From Spongilla lacustris (lineage: Eukaryota; Porifera; Demospongiae; Spongillida; Spongillidae), in NCBI GenBank assembly GCA_949361645.1, contig OX442420.1:3331882-3395881 (forward strand): DNA of 64,000 nucleotides, written 5' to 3'. Under the pieces are notes generated by a model. The model had not been told where the DNA came from, ran no database searches, and worked only from the letters and a program-made list of their open reading frames with translations. A program made the translations under genes and the position numbers. Of the stretch, positions 43,605 to 55,271 are shown piece by piece (within the stretch, counting starts at the first letter, position 1; every line of letters begins with the position of its first letter).

Positions 43605-45474
43605 ATAGCCTGAGCTGTACTGACTATACTAAAATGGCCAGATGTACAGGCAAGGGCTACATGTACATGTACATGTATGATCTCTTCTTTACGAACTGTA
43701 GAACATCGTCCAGAAAGCAAACCTTCTGTCTTTAGAATTCAGTATGGGACACCCACAAACTTTGCAGTAATTCATTTAGGACATGGAATGCTAATTATTA
43801 TTTATTACGGATTATTGCATTCATTGAATTCTGTTGAACATTCCTACCACATTTCGTGGAACAACCTTGGTGTACTTGGTTGCCAGACCCACTGTACGTG
43901 ATGTTATACTGTAAGCGATAATCATCATTTCGTGCACGAGACTAACCATGAGGGCTTTCTTCTCCAGCAAGGTTCAATGCCCTTGTTTTCTTGTCCTGTT
44001 CACTCATTGCTGCACAAATTTCTAACTGTCCATGAAGTCCCAATCTAAACATCAGCCGGGCAAGCTGATGTGACGATACTTCATCCTTTCTTATTCTCTG
44101 CTACCAATGCAATCTCAATAACTTCAAGTTAAAATGTATAATTGAACCGACTTTAATACACACATACAGTACATTTATATACACACATCTACATGTACAA
44201 AATAAAGACATAATAAACACAGGCGTGTTCGTAGTGAGGGTACATTGCATGCCCCGTAGTGCTGAGGCTCCAAGAACTATAAGTATTTGTCGAAGTCACA
44301 ATGCACACTATTGACATTTAAATCATGTATCTGTACTATACTTGTAACATGGCACTTTGGATGCTGTCTTCTTCTGTATGCCACATCTGGTTATGTGCAT
44401 AACAGGTGTGTGCACAGATTGTCTGTTGTGATATTGCTGTAACCTGCATGTACATGTACATTGTATTCTCCTGTAATCTCCAGTGTCCCGCTGGTTTTCT
44501 TCTCACCCTCACTGTGCCTGTGGTGGACCATGAGAAGCCAAATGACAACTGGAACAAATGGCTCAATGTCCTCCATTGTGTCACAGCTCCCTCTCTTAAT
44601 CATTGTCGTGTCGATCACAATGCATGTAAATTTGTCCTTTGATGTAATATTTACCAATGTTCATTTTCACGGTACATGCACATGTAGTGCTAAACTGTTT
44701 TCTGTGTACTTTTTACTATTTTTGGTGTTGCACACATCTAACAGACTTTTTCTCTCATTCATTATTGTGTTTCCTGCCACAATATTATATAAAACAGCAG
44801 CTAGCAGTACATGTACATGTTTCTAGCACTGCTGCTAGAAAAGATGGATTGTTACAAACTTGACTTGTGGCAACATTAATTAGTAACTTGCAAGAAAAAG
44901 TAAGAAGACATGTATTTGATTTTGATTTACATACTTCTACGTACATGTGTACATGTACAAAATGTACGTACATGTATTATTTTTTTATAATAGCATTTAA
45001 TATCATACCATCTGTACAGTATACATGCATTGGGGGATTATTTAGTTCAGAATACTGCTGATCCTATGAGCCTGTTGACGGCAATTATTTGTTATGTAAG
45101 CAGTGCAGAATACCTTGTAAATCATGTCATGTGATGCACATGTACAGCTTATGTAAATAATGTGAAATTTACACAAGTACTATGATGATGCGTAAATATA
45201 TGTGTTTACATATGCATGTACTCTGTTGCATGTACATGTGTACACACATGTATGTAGAGCACAGCTATGGCGCGGGAATCGTGCCAAAAGTATTGCACTA
45301 TATACACTTGTTAAATCAACTACTGTACTGCATTGTGGTACATACCTCAAAATTTGGGTATATACCTCTGCGTGATTTGGTTATATATGCCTCTACACAT
45401 TTGACTCAGTTTGGCTCTCTACCTACTATGCTAAATCAACTAATGTATACATCGCTATATACCTCCGCATAAGC
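43605..45474. other. No supported gene; ACATGTAC-rich
   Basis: Many TACATGTACATGTA clusters (43658-43678, 44448-44460, 44941-44962). A minus frame near 44391-44657 is protein-like in part, without a domain. Confidence 0.4.
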
Positions 45475-45562
45475 TAGTCTCGTACCCAAACCCACTTCAC
45501 TCCACAGCAATTGGTGGATTACAGACACCAGCTGCTGTGGAGTGGGTCTGTTTATGAGACTA
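45475..45562. mobile_element. 88-bp hairpin MITE, GTACCC family
   Basis: TAGTCTCGTACCCAAACCCA at the left pairs with the right end ...AGTGGGTCTGTTTATGAGACTA, with an inner CCACAGCA/TGCTGTGG stem and GGTGGATTACAG in the loop. Confidence 0.8.
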
Positions 45563-45717
45563 TGCATAAGGAATTAATTATACACCTCTAGTCTGGGCCT
45601 ATCGCCTGGTCCCCAGACTAGCATTAAGCTGTGTATTTCTGCATAAGTACCAACTATCCAGAAGATGATTCCATCACGTTCTGTACTGTAATGGTCATTT
45701 GTGTCAATTGCTGTTAT

Positions 45718-45770
45718 CTTGTACCCATACCCACTCCACACAAGGGGTGGATTACATCACCACTACCTGC
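45718..45770. repeat. GTACCC-family fragment
   Basis: TTGTACCCATACCCACTCCA, then GGGTGGATTACATCACCACT. The right arm is missing. Confidence 0.6.
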
Positions 45771-46349
45771 ACATGTTTTGTGAAGAGAGAAGTAACCACA
45801 CAACCTCCTCAGGAGCGCTGAGCTTCATTCAATGGACACAAGATTGGAGGAATCAGTTGTAATACCTTCTTCATTGTCATCAATAAATGCCATAAGTGCT
45901 GCTCTCGGGAGAGATGTGTGTACATGTGTGTGTATTGTGTGTGTGTGTGCATGTGTACTACAACTGTGGGTTCAAGGATAGCCGCTCATGAGAGGAACTG
46001 ACATGCTATTGTTCAAGAGATGTTTGGTGATGGTGAGGTATATAAGGTTATAAAGGTAGTTTTTAGATATGTGATCTGTGGTGCAAACACACACACAAAC
46101 ACAAACACACACACAAGCTGTACATGTATGTATAGGTTGTAAAGATGGTTCATCCTAAATGTAAATGTATCTAATGAAATTTAGTTGTACTATACATGGT
46201 TGCACAAAACATACCATGTTAAAACCACCCTACAAGTCTGGACCTGTGTCCAGACCTGGTACACGGATTCCAGATTGCGGTCTGTATCGTTTAGCCTTGG
46301 GGAAAGGGTCTATCTTCCCCTTTTCACTTGTGGGGTACTCCTGCTTCGT
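45771..46349. other. No gene seen; short GT and CA patches
   Basis: A GT patch near 45915-45950 and a CA patch near 46087-46115. No coding signal. Confidence 0.4.
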
Positions 46350-46373
46350 CCCCCCCCCCCCCCCCCCCCCCCC
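46350..46373. repeat. Poly-C tract
   Basis: 24 consecutive C residues, followed by an A run. Confidence 0.95.
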
Positions 46374-46724
<351 letters not shown>

Positions 46725-46955
46725 GCTATACATGTACATGTAAGCTGCTCAGAATGTAAACATTTGTAATTAAATTTTGTTGTACATGGCTGCACAAAAT
46801 TAAACACACCCCTAAAACCCCCATATATATGGGGGTGTATTAGCACTGGTTGTAACAGCGTATCATAAAATATAGCTAGTCTATGGAATGACAGAAAATG
46901 TGATGTTAGTAGCGTGAACTTCTGAGCAACTAATTTACATGTAATGTGTTGTGTA

Positions 46956-46956
<1 letters not shown>

Positions 46957-47017
<61 letters not shown>
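46957..47017. repeat. (GT)n microsatellite
   Basis: About 30 GT copies. Confidence 0.97.
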
Positions 47018-47020
<3 letters not shown>

Positions 47021-47996
47021 TTAGATGGTTGTTTTGCTACAACCACAAAAGAATTAAATGTACAATTGAATGTTTCTGAACAGTTGTATGCAAAAGAAGT
47101 ATATAAATATATTTATATACACACAAATATTGCATACACGAACATTAGGGCATACAAACAAAACATTAAACATTGTATACATGTACAGTGTTATATGTGT
47201 GTGTCTGTGTGTTTGGGTTTGTGTGGGTATATGTGTATTTGATGTGTGGGCTTATATGTGTGTTTAAATATGTGTTTTGGTGTGGTTTTGATGTGTACAT
47301 TCTGTGTGGGGTGCGAGTTTATGTGTGTTTGTGTGTGTGTGTGTGTGTTTGGATGTGTGCTTGGGTTTGTGTGATGTTTTTATTGTATCTTGTTATGTAT
47401 GTTTCTGAGCAGCAGTTGCAAGCTAGCTCAATGTGTGTACTTTTCATGTATAGCTTAGATGTATGTGTTTGGATGTGTGTTCAGTGTGGGTATTTGGACA
47501 TGTGCATGTTTATGTGTTAATAAGGTGTGTGTTTGGGTGGTATGTATGTGTGCATTTTGTGGGAGGTTATGCATTAGGGTGTGATGTGGTGGATGGGTAT
47601 GGTGGTATGTGATGTGTGGATGTCTGGTGTTGTTTGGATGGTACATGTAAGTGTGGGTGCCAAAATACATGTAACGCCCACATTCACAAATGTATTCCCT
47701 TCTCCACTACTCAAACAACACATGGGGTAATGAAATAATAGCAGATGTAGGAAAGGCAAACCTGACTCCACATGCGTAAAACACACAATATTTATATTTC
47801 AAGTGTATTGTTAATCTGCTTGTGTATTGCAAGACTCAAGAAAGATTCGCTGTACATTTGTGAGTTTGAGAATATGGGAGTTATATATATAATTATAATA
47901 TAATTATATTATATACATGTACAACACGAACAACATACTATATCCTACATGTAGAAATGTGCTAAATATAGGACTATTCCATTATTCCTTATTATT
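47018..47996. other. GT-rich low-complexity region, no gene
   Basis: Bases 47190-47655 are dense in TGTGTTTGGG and GTATGTGTG. The open frames there are compositional. An AT-only patch lies at 47880-47915. Confidence 0.5.
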
Positions 47997-48100
47997 AGAC
48001 CCTTGTTTCCTTCCTTTTTACACCACCATTGCCTTCAAATCCTATATGCCACCAACTTTCTCATAGAGAATGTTTTTTATTTACTTGTATTAAATTAAAT
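47997..48100. repeat. Dispersed repeat shared with 113-210
   Basis: Shared order of blocks: CACCACCA, CCTA, CCACCAA, ACTTTCTC, ATAGAGAA, TTTACTTGTATTAA. Confidence 0.6.
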
Positions 48101-48101
48101 T

Positions 48102-48257
48102 TGTTACGTGGGTTAACGAGCAACTTTAATAGTAACTTCAGTCTCAACAATGCACTCACAGCAACACAACGACACTACTATGTAACTAAGCAACCCCCTG
48201 CTAACCTCTAGTCCTTGTGCGCATGTGCATCCTATATACTAACATTACTATGTTACA
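48102..48257 (-). mobile_element. 156-bp LTR-like 3' end of a gypsy fragment
   Basis: On the minus strand it starts TGTAACATAG and ends CCACGTAACA (TG...CA ends). It is immediately preceded by a polypurine tract, AGGAGGGGAGTGA, and by the end of a pol-like frame. A gene end, polypurine tract and TG start in that order is the standard 3' layout of an LTR retrotransposon. No partner LTR was found. Confidence 0.72.
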
Positions 48258-48294
48258 TCACTCCCCTCCTAGTATCTTGCATCCTTGCAAGATT

Positions 48295-48493
48295 CTATTG
48301 TTCAACTTCAACGTAAATTCTATAACGGCCTGTAGGCCTTTGAATTTGCTGTGGACAAGGCTGGGGTTGTACATGTATCTCTTCCATCATGCCTTCATCA
48401 TTGACATTGTCAGCTTCCACATAGCCTCCATCATGTATTTCTGTGAGATCATCTGCGTTGACTTCTTCTGGAACTGGATCCATAGTCTGTGCA
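48295..48493 (-). pseudogene. C-terminal pol fragment fused to an EGF exon
   Basis: The minus frame after the truncated EGF exon reads MDPVPEEVNADDLTEIHDGG and later QQIQRPTGRYR, then a stop. It is acidic with a basic Arg-Pro end, like the C termini of gypsy integrases (compare RRYPGRIRRPPERY at 36133). Its position next to a polypurine tract and LTR supports this. The junction with EGF sequence near 48493 has no splice site. Confidence 0.6.
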
Positions 48494-48578
48494 CAACTGC
48501 AGGAGAATGATCCTGGAGTATTTGTACATATCTGAGCGCATGGACCCAATCCTCCATTTGGAGCACATTCATCGATGT
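48494..48578 (-). pseudogene. Truncated EGF exon (copy B)
   Basis: Matches the 5' two-thirds of exon 11624-11746: acceptor TTTCAG, then [16 protein letters not shown] and [12 protein letters not shown]. It is then cut by the gypsy 3' fragment, losing the last cysteine and the donor site. It reads in frame into the gypsy tail, making a chimeric frame of 84 codons. Confidence 0.8.
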
Positions 48579-48682
48579 CTGAAATGAATAGAAGGGTCCG
48601 GAGGAATTATCATTTGGCAATGTACATGTTTGTGTCCAATAAATGATAATTCATGGGACCAATCCTGAATGCTAGGTTAAGC

Positions 48683-49667
48683 CATACATGGATTGGAAAC
48701 CCAGCAATGAATGTCATTAGTCACATGCAGTCCGAGTTTCGCCGGAAGTGGTCGTTAGTTGGGGTTTTATGGCTAGCTGTGTATAAGTCTGTTAAGAATT
48801 TTTTTTTAGTACAAGCTCAGAGCATGCACACCCCCATACACCATGACGTGTGAACTCCACTTTTCAGTCTTCTAATTCTCAGGCGTGCATATAAAAACGT
48901 GCTACAGTCCCACAAACAACAGTGTGCATTACATAGCACCGAACACCCTACATGCTCCGAGCTGCACACTACTGACATATGACAGATATACGTTGGCAAC
49001 CTAATAGCTTTCGTAGGGAAGTATCAGAAACAGCTTAGATGGTTCTTATGCAACTTACTGTACTCACGATACAGTCGCACAAAGCCTTGCTGTGTATATA
49101 AGTCAATTATAACATGTTTCCCAAAATTTTAACACAAGCTCATACATTGTATGACAAGCTAAAAGATACACTTCACCATACACCACGATGTGTGCGCTAC
49201 ACTTTTCAGTCTTTTAATCTTACAGGTGTGCATATATGAAAACGTGTTACAGTCGCACAAACAGTGGGCCTTATATAGCAGCTAACACCGTACACGCTAG
49301 GAACTACATGCTACAGATACATGTAGGTTAGTCAACCTCATAGCTTTCGTAGTGAAGTATCTGAAACTGCTTAGACGGTTCCTATATGACTTACCATACT
49401 CACGATACAGTCGCACAAAGCCGTCAAGCCGTCTATGAACTATAATCAACGTTCAACCTGCCCTAACAATGAGTAGGGTTGTATTCAGATTGACAACTAA
49501 CCTATACGAACACTTCTTACCAGTAAAACACGCGTTAAGTGCTAGAAAAGGCTCAAAAAGCTATAGGATAACTGTGTGCCCATGCACTGAAAAAGCGAAA
49601 CTCGGATTGCAAATAATTGTTGTACGAGTCCTAATGGATCACGTGAGAGGTTTCCAATCCATGTATC
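48683..49667. mobile_element. 985-bp insertion with inverted ends and an internal tandem
   Basis: The left end CATACATGGATTGGAAACCC pairs with the right end GGTTTCCAATCCATGTATC. CTAGGTTAAGC before and CTATGGTTAAGC shortly after suggest a duplicated target. Copy A has the empty site near 11845. Inside, 48811-49090 and 49154-49426 are direct repeats (CACTTTTCAGTCTT, ACGATACAGTCGCACAAAG). No transposase was seen. Confidence 0.8.
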
Positions 49668-49902
49668 AAATATCTATGGTTAAGCTGTTGTCGTAACATT
49701 TATAACTTAACATTTCATTGATACTTAACTATCGATATAGTGCTTATCCCTTTGCCAGGGTCCTTGTATTAGATACACTGAATCTCTCATTTGCCACACA
49801 TTGCATGTATTAAAATGCAACATAAAATTCCACTAGAAACATGTCTCCGTTATAGGAAATTTTTTTTACACAACATAGAAATTGGTATCAAGAAAGAAAC
49901 AG

Positions 49903-51614
49903 GTCTTAGGTATGACTTTGGTTTCTACCCCTCTTGGAGGAACATAGAAAGAACATAAGAAACATAGGAAAACATGTATTTTAAATTTTTATACTAAGAG
50001 TAACCCCCCCCCAGTACAGTACCCTTGATGTTTTACAAAACACGGATGTATACATGTACATAGGTATATACACCACCTATGGCACCATATAGCAGTAAAA
50101 GATAATCTAAGGAATTAGGTATGTATACTAGTAATATACTGCCTTAATTTACATCTTTCTTTCATTTAGGCATTGGCAAGAGCATTAAAAAAAATTGCGT
50201 AATGAAAGAAACATAGACAAGGGTAGTCATTTATACGGTCCACCCATGCGTAAACGAGTTTCTCTAGATCGTTCTATCCAAGGTTAGATTTGCAATTTTG
50301 CAAGAGGCATAATTCAGGTTTTACACATTTTGGCTACCTTGGAATATCCTGTGTATCATCCTGCGTGGTAACAGTATTATCAATTATATAATGTGCTGCA
50401 CATTTAACTTGTGTTGATGAAGCTGTAATACACTGCTTTGTTCCTCTTTAAATTTATAAAGCCAACACTTTGGTCAGCATCAAGATTATGTACTGGTGCT
50501 CTTTCTAACCTTTGTTGAGATGCTATGGTTGCATAAGAACCAAACTGTAAAAGCAGACACATAAGCAACAGCACACACTATGATCCAATATGATGATGCA
50601 AAGCATACCTTTCTATAAAACTGCAATCTTCCCCATAATCTAAAACTTACAGGTGTTTAAATGAATAATGCACACAGCTAGAAGCTCACAATATTACATT
50701 TTGAAAGCACACCTTATTTAGCACAGAGGTTTTCATACTTAAACAGTATGCGCAATCATGTTGTGCAAGATTAATTAACTGGATAGGTATTGAAAGCACA
50801 CCCTCACGTAACAAAACAAGAGAATCTACCCATATGTTGGTCCACTCTGACGTGGGAACTTGCATGCATTCCCTCTCTTAAAAGAGCAGTCTTTCTATGA
50901 AAATCTAGCCAAAAACTAGACACGATTGAGTTGATAAGCACACCATGACATAAAAACATCGGTAACATAAGAGTAGGTGTGTGTGTTTGTGTGTGTGTGT
51001 GTGCATGTGTGTGTGTTATTTTCTATTTTCCTTTTCTACAACTCTGATAATATGTACTGTGTCACACTGAATGTGAAAAACTGGTTTATAAGAGTATTAA
51101 TACATTGCTTCTATACTCCTTCACATTTCAAAAGCATACCTAGAATGTATAATTGACTATCAGTGGCAAAGTTAAATGCAGCCTTGTCCAAATTTAGGAG
51201 CTTACAGCATTCAGTTCTAGCAGGCAAGAAATAAAGCCATTGAAAAGCAGGAGTACTTTGCACTAGTAGATGTTGCCAATGTATCACAAATAGCTCAACT
51301 AAGCACATGTATTAATGCACAAAAGCATTGGCAAAACATCATGAGTAAGATCACCTGATTTAAAGTAGCCTACATCTCCAAGGCATTTCCCCCCATTAGA
51401 CCTTGTTTCTACTCATGCCATCCTCTGTTTTATTCATTCACGATATATGCAAGAACTTCAAGGGGTATGTACAGGGGGGTTGTGAGGGGTTAAAAATTCT
51501 TTGAAATTTATTTTCACATTCAGTGTGACCCAGTACATATTTTCAGAGTGGTAGAAACAAGTAATTTTTTTTAAAAGTGAAATAAGCCCCCCCCCCCCCC
51601 CCCCCCCCCCCCCC
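49903..51614. other. 1.7-kb copy-B-only insertion ending in poly-C
   Basis: Copy A is continuous at the matching point (GAAAGAAACAATAAATTATAATG near 12065). The insert contains a GT patch at about 50975-51018 and ends in about 28 C at 51587-51614. No gene or terminal repeat was recognised. Confidence 0.65.
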
Positions 51615-51911
51615 ATTATAATGCAAAGGTCTTATACATGCAGCAGTAGAGGGCATTCTAACTTTTATCGCCAAATACTGTATTATTGCTTACACAAGGA
51701 CAAAGCATGCATAGACTGCAGTGCAGTTTGTAAAGAGATAAATTGCAAACAGATGTGGTCTTGAGTAAATCATGATCAGTTAACATATATACTATTGATT
51801 CCTACTTGTCCACCATGAAGGGATAAAAATGTCTTCTATGATAATATGAGAATTTAATTTTTGTTAATGAATAAATTGTAAATGGATCGTGCAATTGAGT
51901 GTTGACTGTGC

Positions 51912-51978
51912 TATTCAGGCATATGCAGATACGGAAAAACAACCACCTATAGTATTGGTGCAGGTCTGCATGAGCACA
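51912..51978 (-). pseudogene. Decayed half of an EGF exon at the YR element's left edge
   Basis: On the minus strand CATGTGCTCATGCAGACCTG and GCACCAATACTATAGG resemble the middle and end of an EGF exon (compare ATGTGCTCAGATATGTACC). It has small indels and no intact C-terminal cysteines. It directly abuts the left end of the retroelement. Its missing first part looks like 16655-16691 in copy A. Confidence 0.55.
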
Positions 51979-52160
51979 TATAAATCGTTTGAACATAGTG
52001 ACTCGAATTAGACAGAAACTATGCTCTCTCCAATTGCAATTGGATACATATGATGTAAGTGTGAGGCACGTGGGCCTGGCCACGTGGTGGAGGGTATATT
52101 AGCCTTGGGAGCGGGATGATTGGTCAGTCTAGGTAACAGTGCACGCGACACCGGGAAATT

Positions 52161-52841
52161 TTGCTGTCTGACAACGAGGGGGAAAACGCTGCTCGGAGGG
52201 ATGCGGGAAATGGCGCTGCCGGATCCTCTGACCTTACTCTTACTGCACGAATGGACCTGATGCTTCAGTCCATGCAGCAAATGTGGGAGGAGATGAAGGC
52301 TGGACAAGAAAAGACGGCCCTCAAGCAAGCGCGCAACGCCAAGCATGACCCGTTCTTGTTCCGCCGGAAGGGAAACGAGAACCAGTTTCGTTTCTGCGAG
52401 AATGTCGAGGAGCAGCTGCAGTCCGCATCGTCCAGCATTTCTCGCGCTGAAAAAGAAGGAAAGGAGGCCCTATCACGCGCAAAGATTGCAGTGGAACAAG
52501 GTATGGAGCTTCTCTCCCGCAGGAAGAAGCTCATCAAGCTTGCTGATCACTCCGAGGCCGGTTGGGCCCTCGTAGAGGAGTATGTCAAGAACGACCTCGC
52601 TGAAGATTTCGGAGACGAGATGCGGATCGAAAAAGCAGAATGTGCGGCGGAGAGGAAGATCACTAAACGAAAGCGAGAGCTGGACGCCGCTATGAAGAGG
52701 ACGGTGGCGCGGCATAATGAGCGGACAGAGCCACTGGTCCCCGACGGCAAGCGCCTACTGGTACCATTCGCGGGGTCTGCACCAGGAGCCTGCCACCAAT
52801 GTGGCGAATTCGGCCATTGGCCAAAGGCGCGAATGCCCTAA
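52161..52841 (+). pseudogene. Gag of YR retroelement B
   Basis: A 226-codon open frame with a long charged helix (residues about 95-200, rich in Glu, Arg and Lys, including SRRKKLIKLADHSEAGWALV), predicted coiled coil. At the end is a partial CCHC zinc knuckle, CHQCGEFGHWPKARMP. The last Cys is missing because the frame shifts by one base just before it; in the neighbouring frame a Cys codon lies at that place and the frame runs on into pol. A gag role in particle assembly and RNA binding is inferred from position and the knuckle. Confidence 0.75.
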
Positions 52842-53675
52842 ACGGGCGGCCGCAGGTGCAACGTATCCTTTATTACATGTAGTGAGTAAAAATGCAGAGT
52901 ATATAGAGGACACGTCTTCAGGTGTCAAGGGTGTATGTAAGGAGAATGAAGGTGTTGATTTACAGAAAGGTGTAATTTTATTGCCATGCCATGGTGTGTA
53001 TCCTACTGTCAGGGGTAGACTGCATAGTTGCATTACTTTTTGGAGGGAAGAATTATGTGTGTTGGATATACTTAGACAGGGTTACGTGTTGCCATTCACC
53101 TCAGTACCTACACCATATTTTCGTCCCAACCAACGTTCCGCTCATGCCGAGGCTGAGTTTGTTGATGGTGCAGTTGCTGAGCTTGTAGCAGGGGGTTATG
53201 TTAGGAAGGTTGAGCAGAAGCCCATTGTGAATTGGGAGGAGAATCAGTTAGCGGACTATTTAAGCCGCATTGTTGACTATGATGATTGGTATTTAACCCA
53301 ATATATTTACCATGTTAGACAGATTATGGGGTCCCCACACGGTTGGATAGGTTTGCTAACCACTGTAATACCCAATTACCACGCTTTAACTCCCACTATG
53401 ATAGTGAGGCAGTGGATGCTTTTACAGTGCACTGGGGTGGGGAAAACAACTGGTGGTGCCCACCACCATCCCTTATCCCCAGGGCCTTGAAACATGCGGA
53501 AATATGCAAAGCAAAGGGAACTTTGGTTGTGCCTGCATGGGAATCAGGCCCATTTTGGCCACTGATATGTCCCAATGGTCTAGATTTTGCCAAGTTTGTC
53601 GACGCATTAGTGTCGCTGCCATTGTCAGATAATCTTTTTTGCCCTGGTGAATCTGGGCAGGTGTTTTTCCATTAG
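52842..53675 (+). pseudogene. Pol remnant of YR retroelement B
   Basis: The frame open to 53490 begins with the reverse-transcriptase N-terminal part (VPTPYFRPNQ, AVAELVAGGYV). It jumps at about 53227 to the RNase H end (WEENQLADYLS). It then shifts frame into the linker block open from 53343 to 53675 (VDAFTVHWGGENNWWCPP, FWPLICPNG). The polymerase catalytic core is deleted. Confidence 0.8.
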
Positions 53676-53800
53676 GAAGTCCCTAACTCTGATGTCTTTA
53701 TTATCAGGGTTAATTTTGTGGTATAACCTTGCACTGGGCAGTTGCTCAGGTAGGCTTGCATTCTGTAATGGTGTGAACTGTGCCAACCTTTGCATGTTGA

Positions 53801-53927
53801 CTGTGCTGAGCCATTTTGGGCTGTGTCAACCGGCGTGTTGACTGTTTAGCCATTTGGGCTGTCAACCGGCATGTTGACAGTGTTTAGCCATTTGGGCTGT
53901 GTCAACCGGCATGTTGACCATTGAATA
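53801..53927. repeat. Tandem repeat before recombinase, copy B
   Basis: Four shortened or full units of the TTTGGGCTGTGTCAACCGGC array, against three in copy A. Confidence 0.8.
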
Positions 53928-53978
53928 CGAGAACAATCGTCAGTGAATTTCTAACTGCGTTTTCCTATCCTTGTAGGC

Positions 53979-54969
53979 GTGATGTTTGCAGGCGTCTGGC
54001 CTTTGCTGAAGAATCTGGAGGACCCTGAGTTACTACGCTTAGCCCAGTCTCTACCAGCCACGGTTCTGAAAAGCAGGGCAGATTCCACAACAAAGAAATA
54101 TCTAGGAGCATACCAGAGATGGAAGAGGCCAGACATGAAGTACCTGCATTCCCTGTCCAGGCAGTGCATTTGGCACTATACATACAACGTCTAAGTTAGT
54201 CTGTGCAGTCCAAAGCTGGAGTAGAGGAGGCAGTGCATGCATTGTCATGGTTGCATGAAGTAGCTGGGCTTGAGCCTGTGGGTGCTGCACCTATAGTGCA
54301 GGCTACACTGAGTGGCCTGAGACGTGTTTTGGCCAAACCCAAAACTCGTAAAGAGCCAATTACAGTAGATATTTTGAAGGCCATGGTGGAGTCTTTGGGC
54401 CAGATCCATCCCTGACAGAGGTCAGGTTGTTGGCAATGTGTTTGATATCATTCGCTGGATTTCTCAGGTGTGATGAGCTGATTAAGCATAAGTGTTCTGA
54501 TATAACTATTAATGTAGAGAGTATGCTTATTAATGTTGCCTCCAGTAAGACAGATCAGTACAGAGAGGGATCTTCCCTTGTTGTGGCTAGGACAGGGACA
54601 GAGACCTGTCCAGTGAGCATGTTGGAAAGATATTTCACAATGGGTGGGCTATGTCATACATCACATGCGAGGGTGTTTAGGGGAATAACTAAGACCAGGA
54701 CTGGGGAAAAACTACAGAAGAGTGGGAGGCTGAGCAATTCTAGGGCATGGGAGATTCTGTTGGAGAAGATAAAAGCAATGGGTTGGGACCCATCACAGTT
54801 TGGGATGCATTGTCTGAGGGCAGGAGGCACCACAGCTGCAGCCAATGCAGGTGTATCTGACCGGTTGTTTAAGTGGCATGGCCGCTGGAGGTCAGAGACA
54901 GCAAAGGATGGGTATGTTAAGGACTGTGTCGAAAAGCGTCTGGATGTGTCCAAACACCTGGGCCTGTAA
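53979..54969 (+). pseudogene. Tyrosine recombinase of YR retroelement B
   Basis: The same protein as 14822-15987 but without the MITE. The N-terminal part is open from 53979 to a stop at about 54194. The middle part spans 54203-54415 and ends by a one-base deletion near 54397. The catalytic part is open from 54427 to 54969, with FLRCDELIKHKCSD, HCLRAGGTTAAANAG and HGRWRSETAKDGYV, that is Arg, His-x-x-Arg, His and Tyr all present. It is broken only by point lesions, so it is less decayed than copy A in the catalytic half. Confidence 0.85.
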
Positions 54970-55002
54970 GTGCTCACTGCTTTCTTTGTAACTCTATGTT
55001 GG

Positions 55003-55249
55003 GTGTCGTGCAAAGCCGACGCTACACCAATGTGTTGTCATGGAAGTGGGTAGGGTGCAAGAGTTATGTGGGAGGCAATAGGAGAGAGATAAACGTTTTT
55101 GTCGTTTGAACGTAGTGAATTAGACTCTCCAATTGCAATTGGATACATATGATGTAAGTGTGACTGGCCACGTGGTGGAGGGTATATTAGCCTTGGGAGC
55201 GGGAAGAATGGTCAGTCTAGGTCACAGTGCACGCGACACCGGGAAATTT
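55003..55249. repeat. Right-end repeats B1-A2 of YR element B
   Basis: B1 at about 55003-55088 matches 16022-16102. A2 at about 55104-55249 is a direct copy of A1 (51986-52161), including CCAATTGCAATTGGATACAT and the ending GACACCGGGAAATTT. Confidence 0.82.
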
Positions 55250-55271
55250 CAACATGTGTGTATTTTGAAAC

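Larger units (their letters stand above)
51986..55271 (+). mobile_element. Tyrosine-recombinase retroelement, copy B (RT deleted)
   Basis: The left direct repeat A1 (51986-52161) is followed by gag, a pol remnant lacking the reverse-transcriptase core, the linker domain, tyrosine recombinase, then B1 and A2. B2 is missing, as homology to copy A stops near 55270. The roughly 0.9 kb equivalent to 13160-14085 of copy A is absent at 53227. Copy B thus keeps the 5' half that copy A lost. Confidence 0.85.

Noticed and set aside
44391..44657. Minus-strand frame considered as an extracellular exon
   Set aside because: Composition plausible, but no cysteine pattern or fold signature and no supported splice sites.
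48102..48257. Search for the partner of the 156-bp LTR near the other gypsy elements
   Set aside because: Neither 36096 nor 58912 carries matching LTR text, so the three gypsy pieces are treated as separate lineages.
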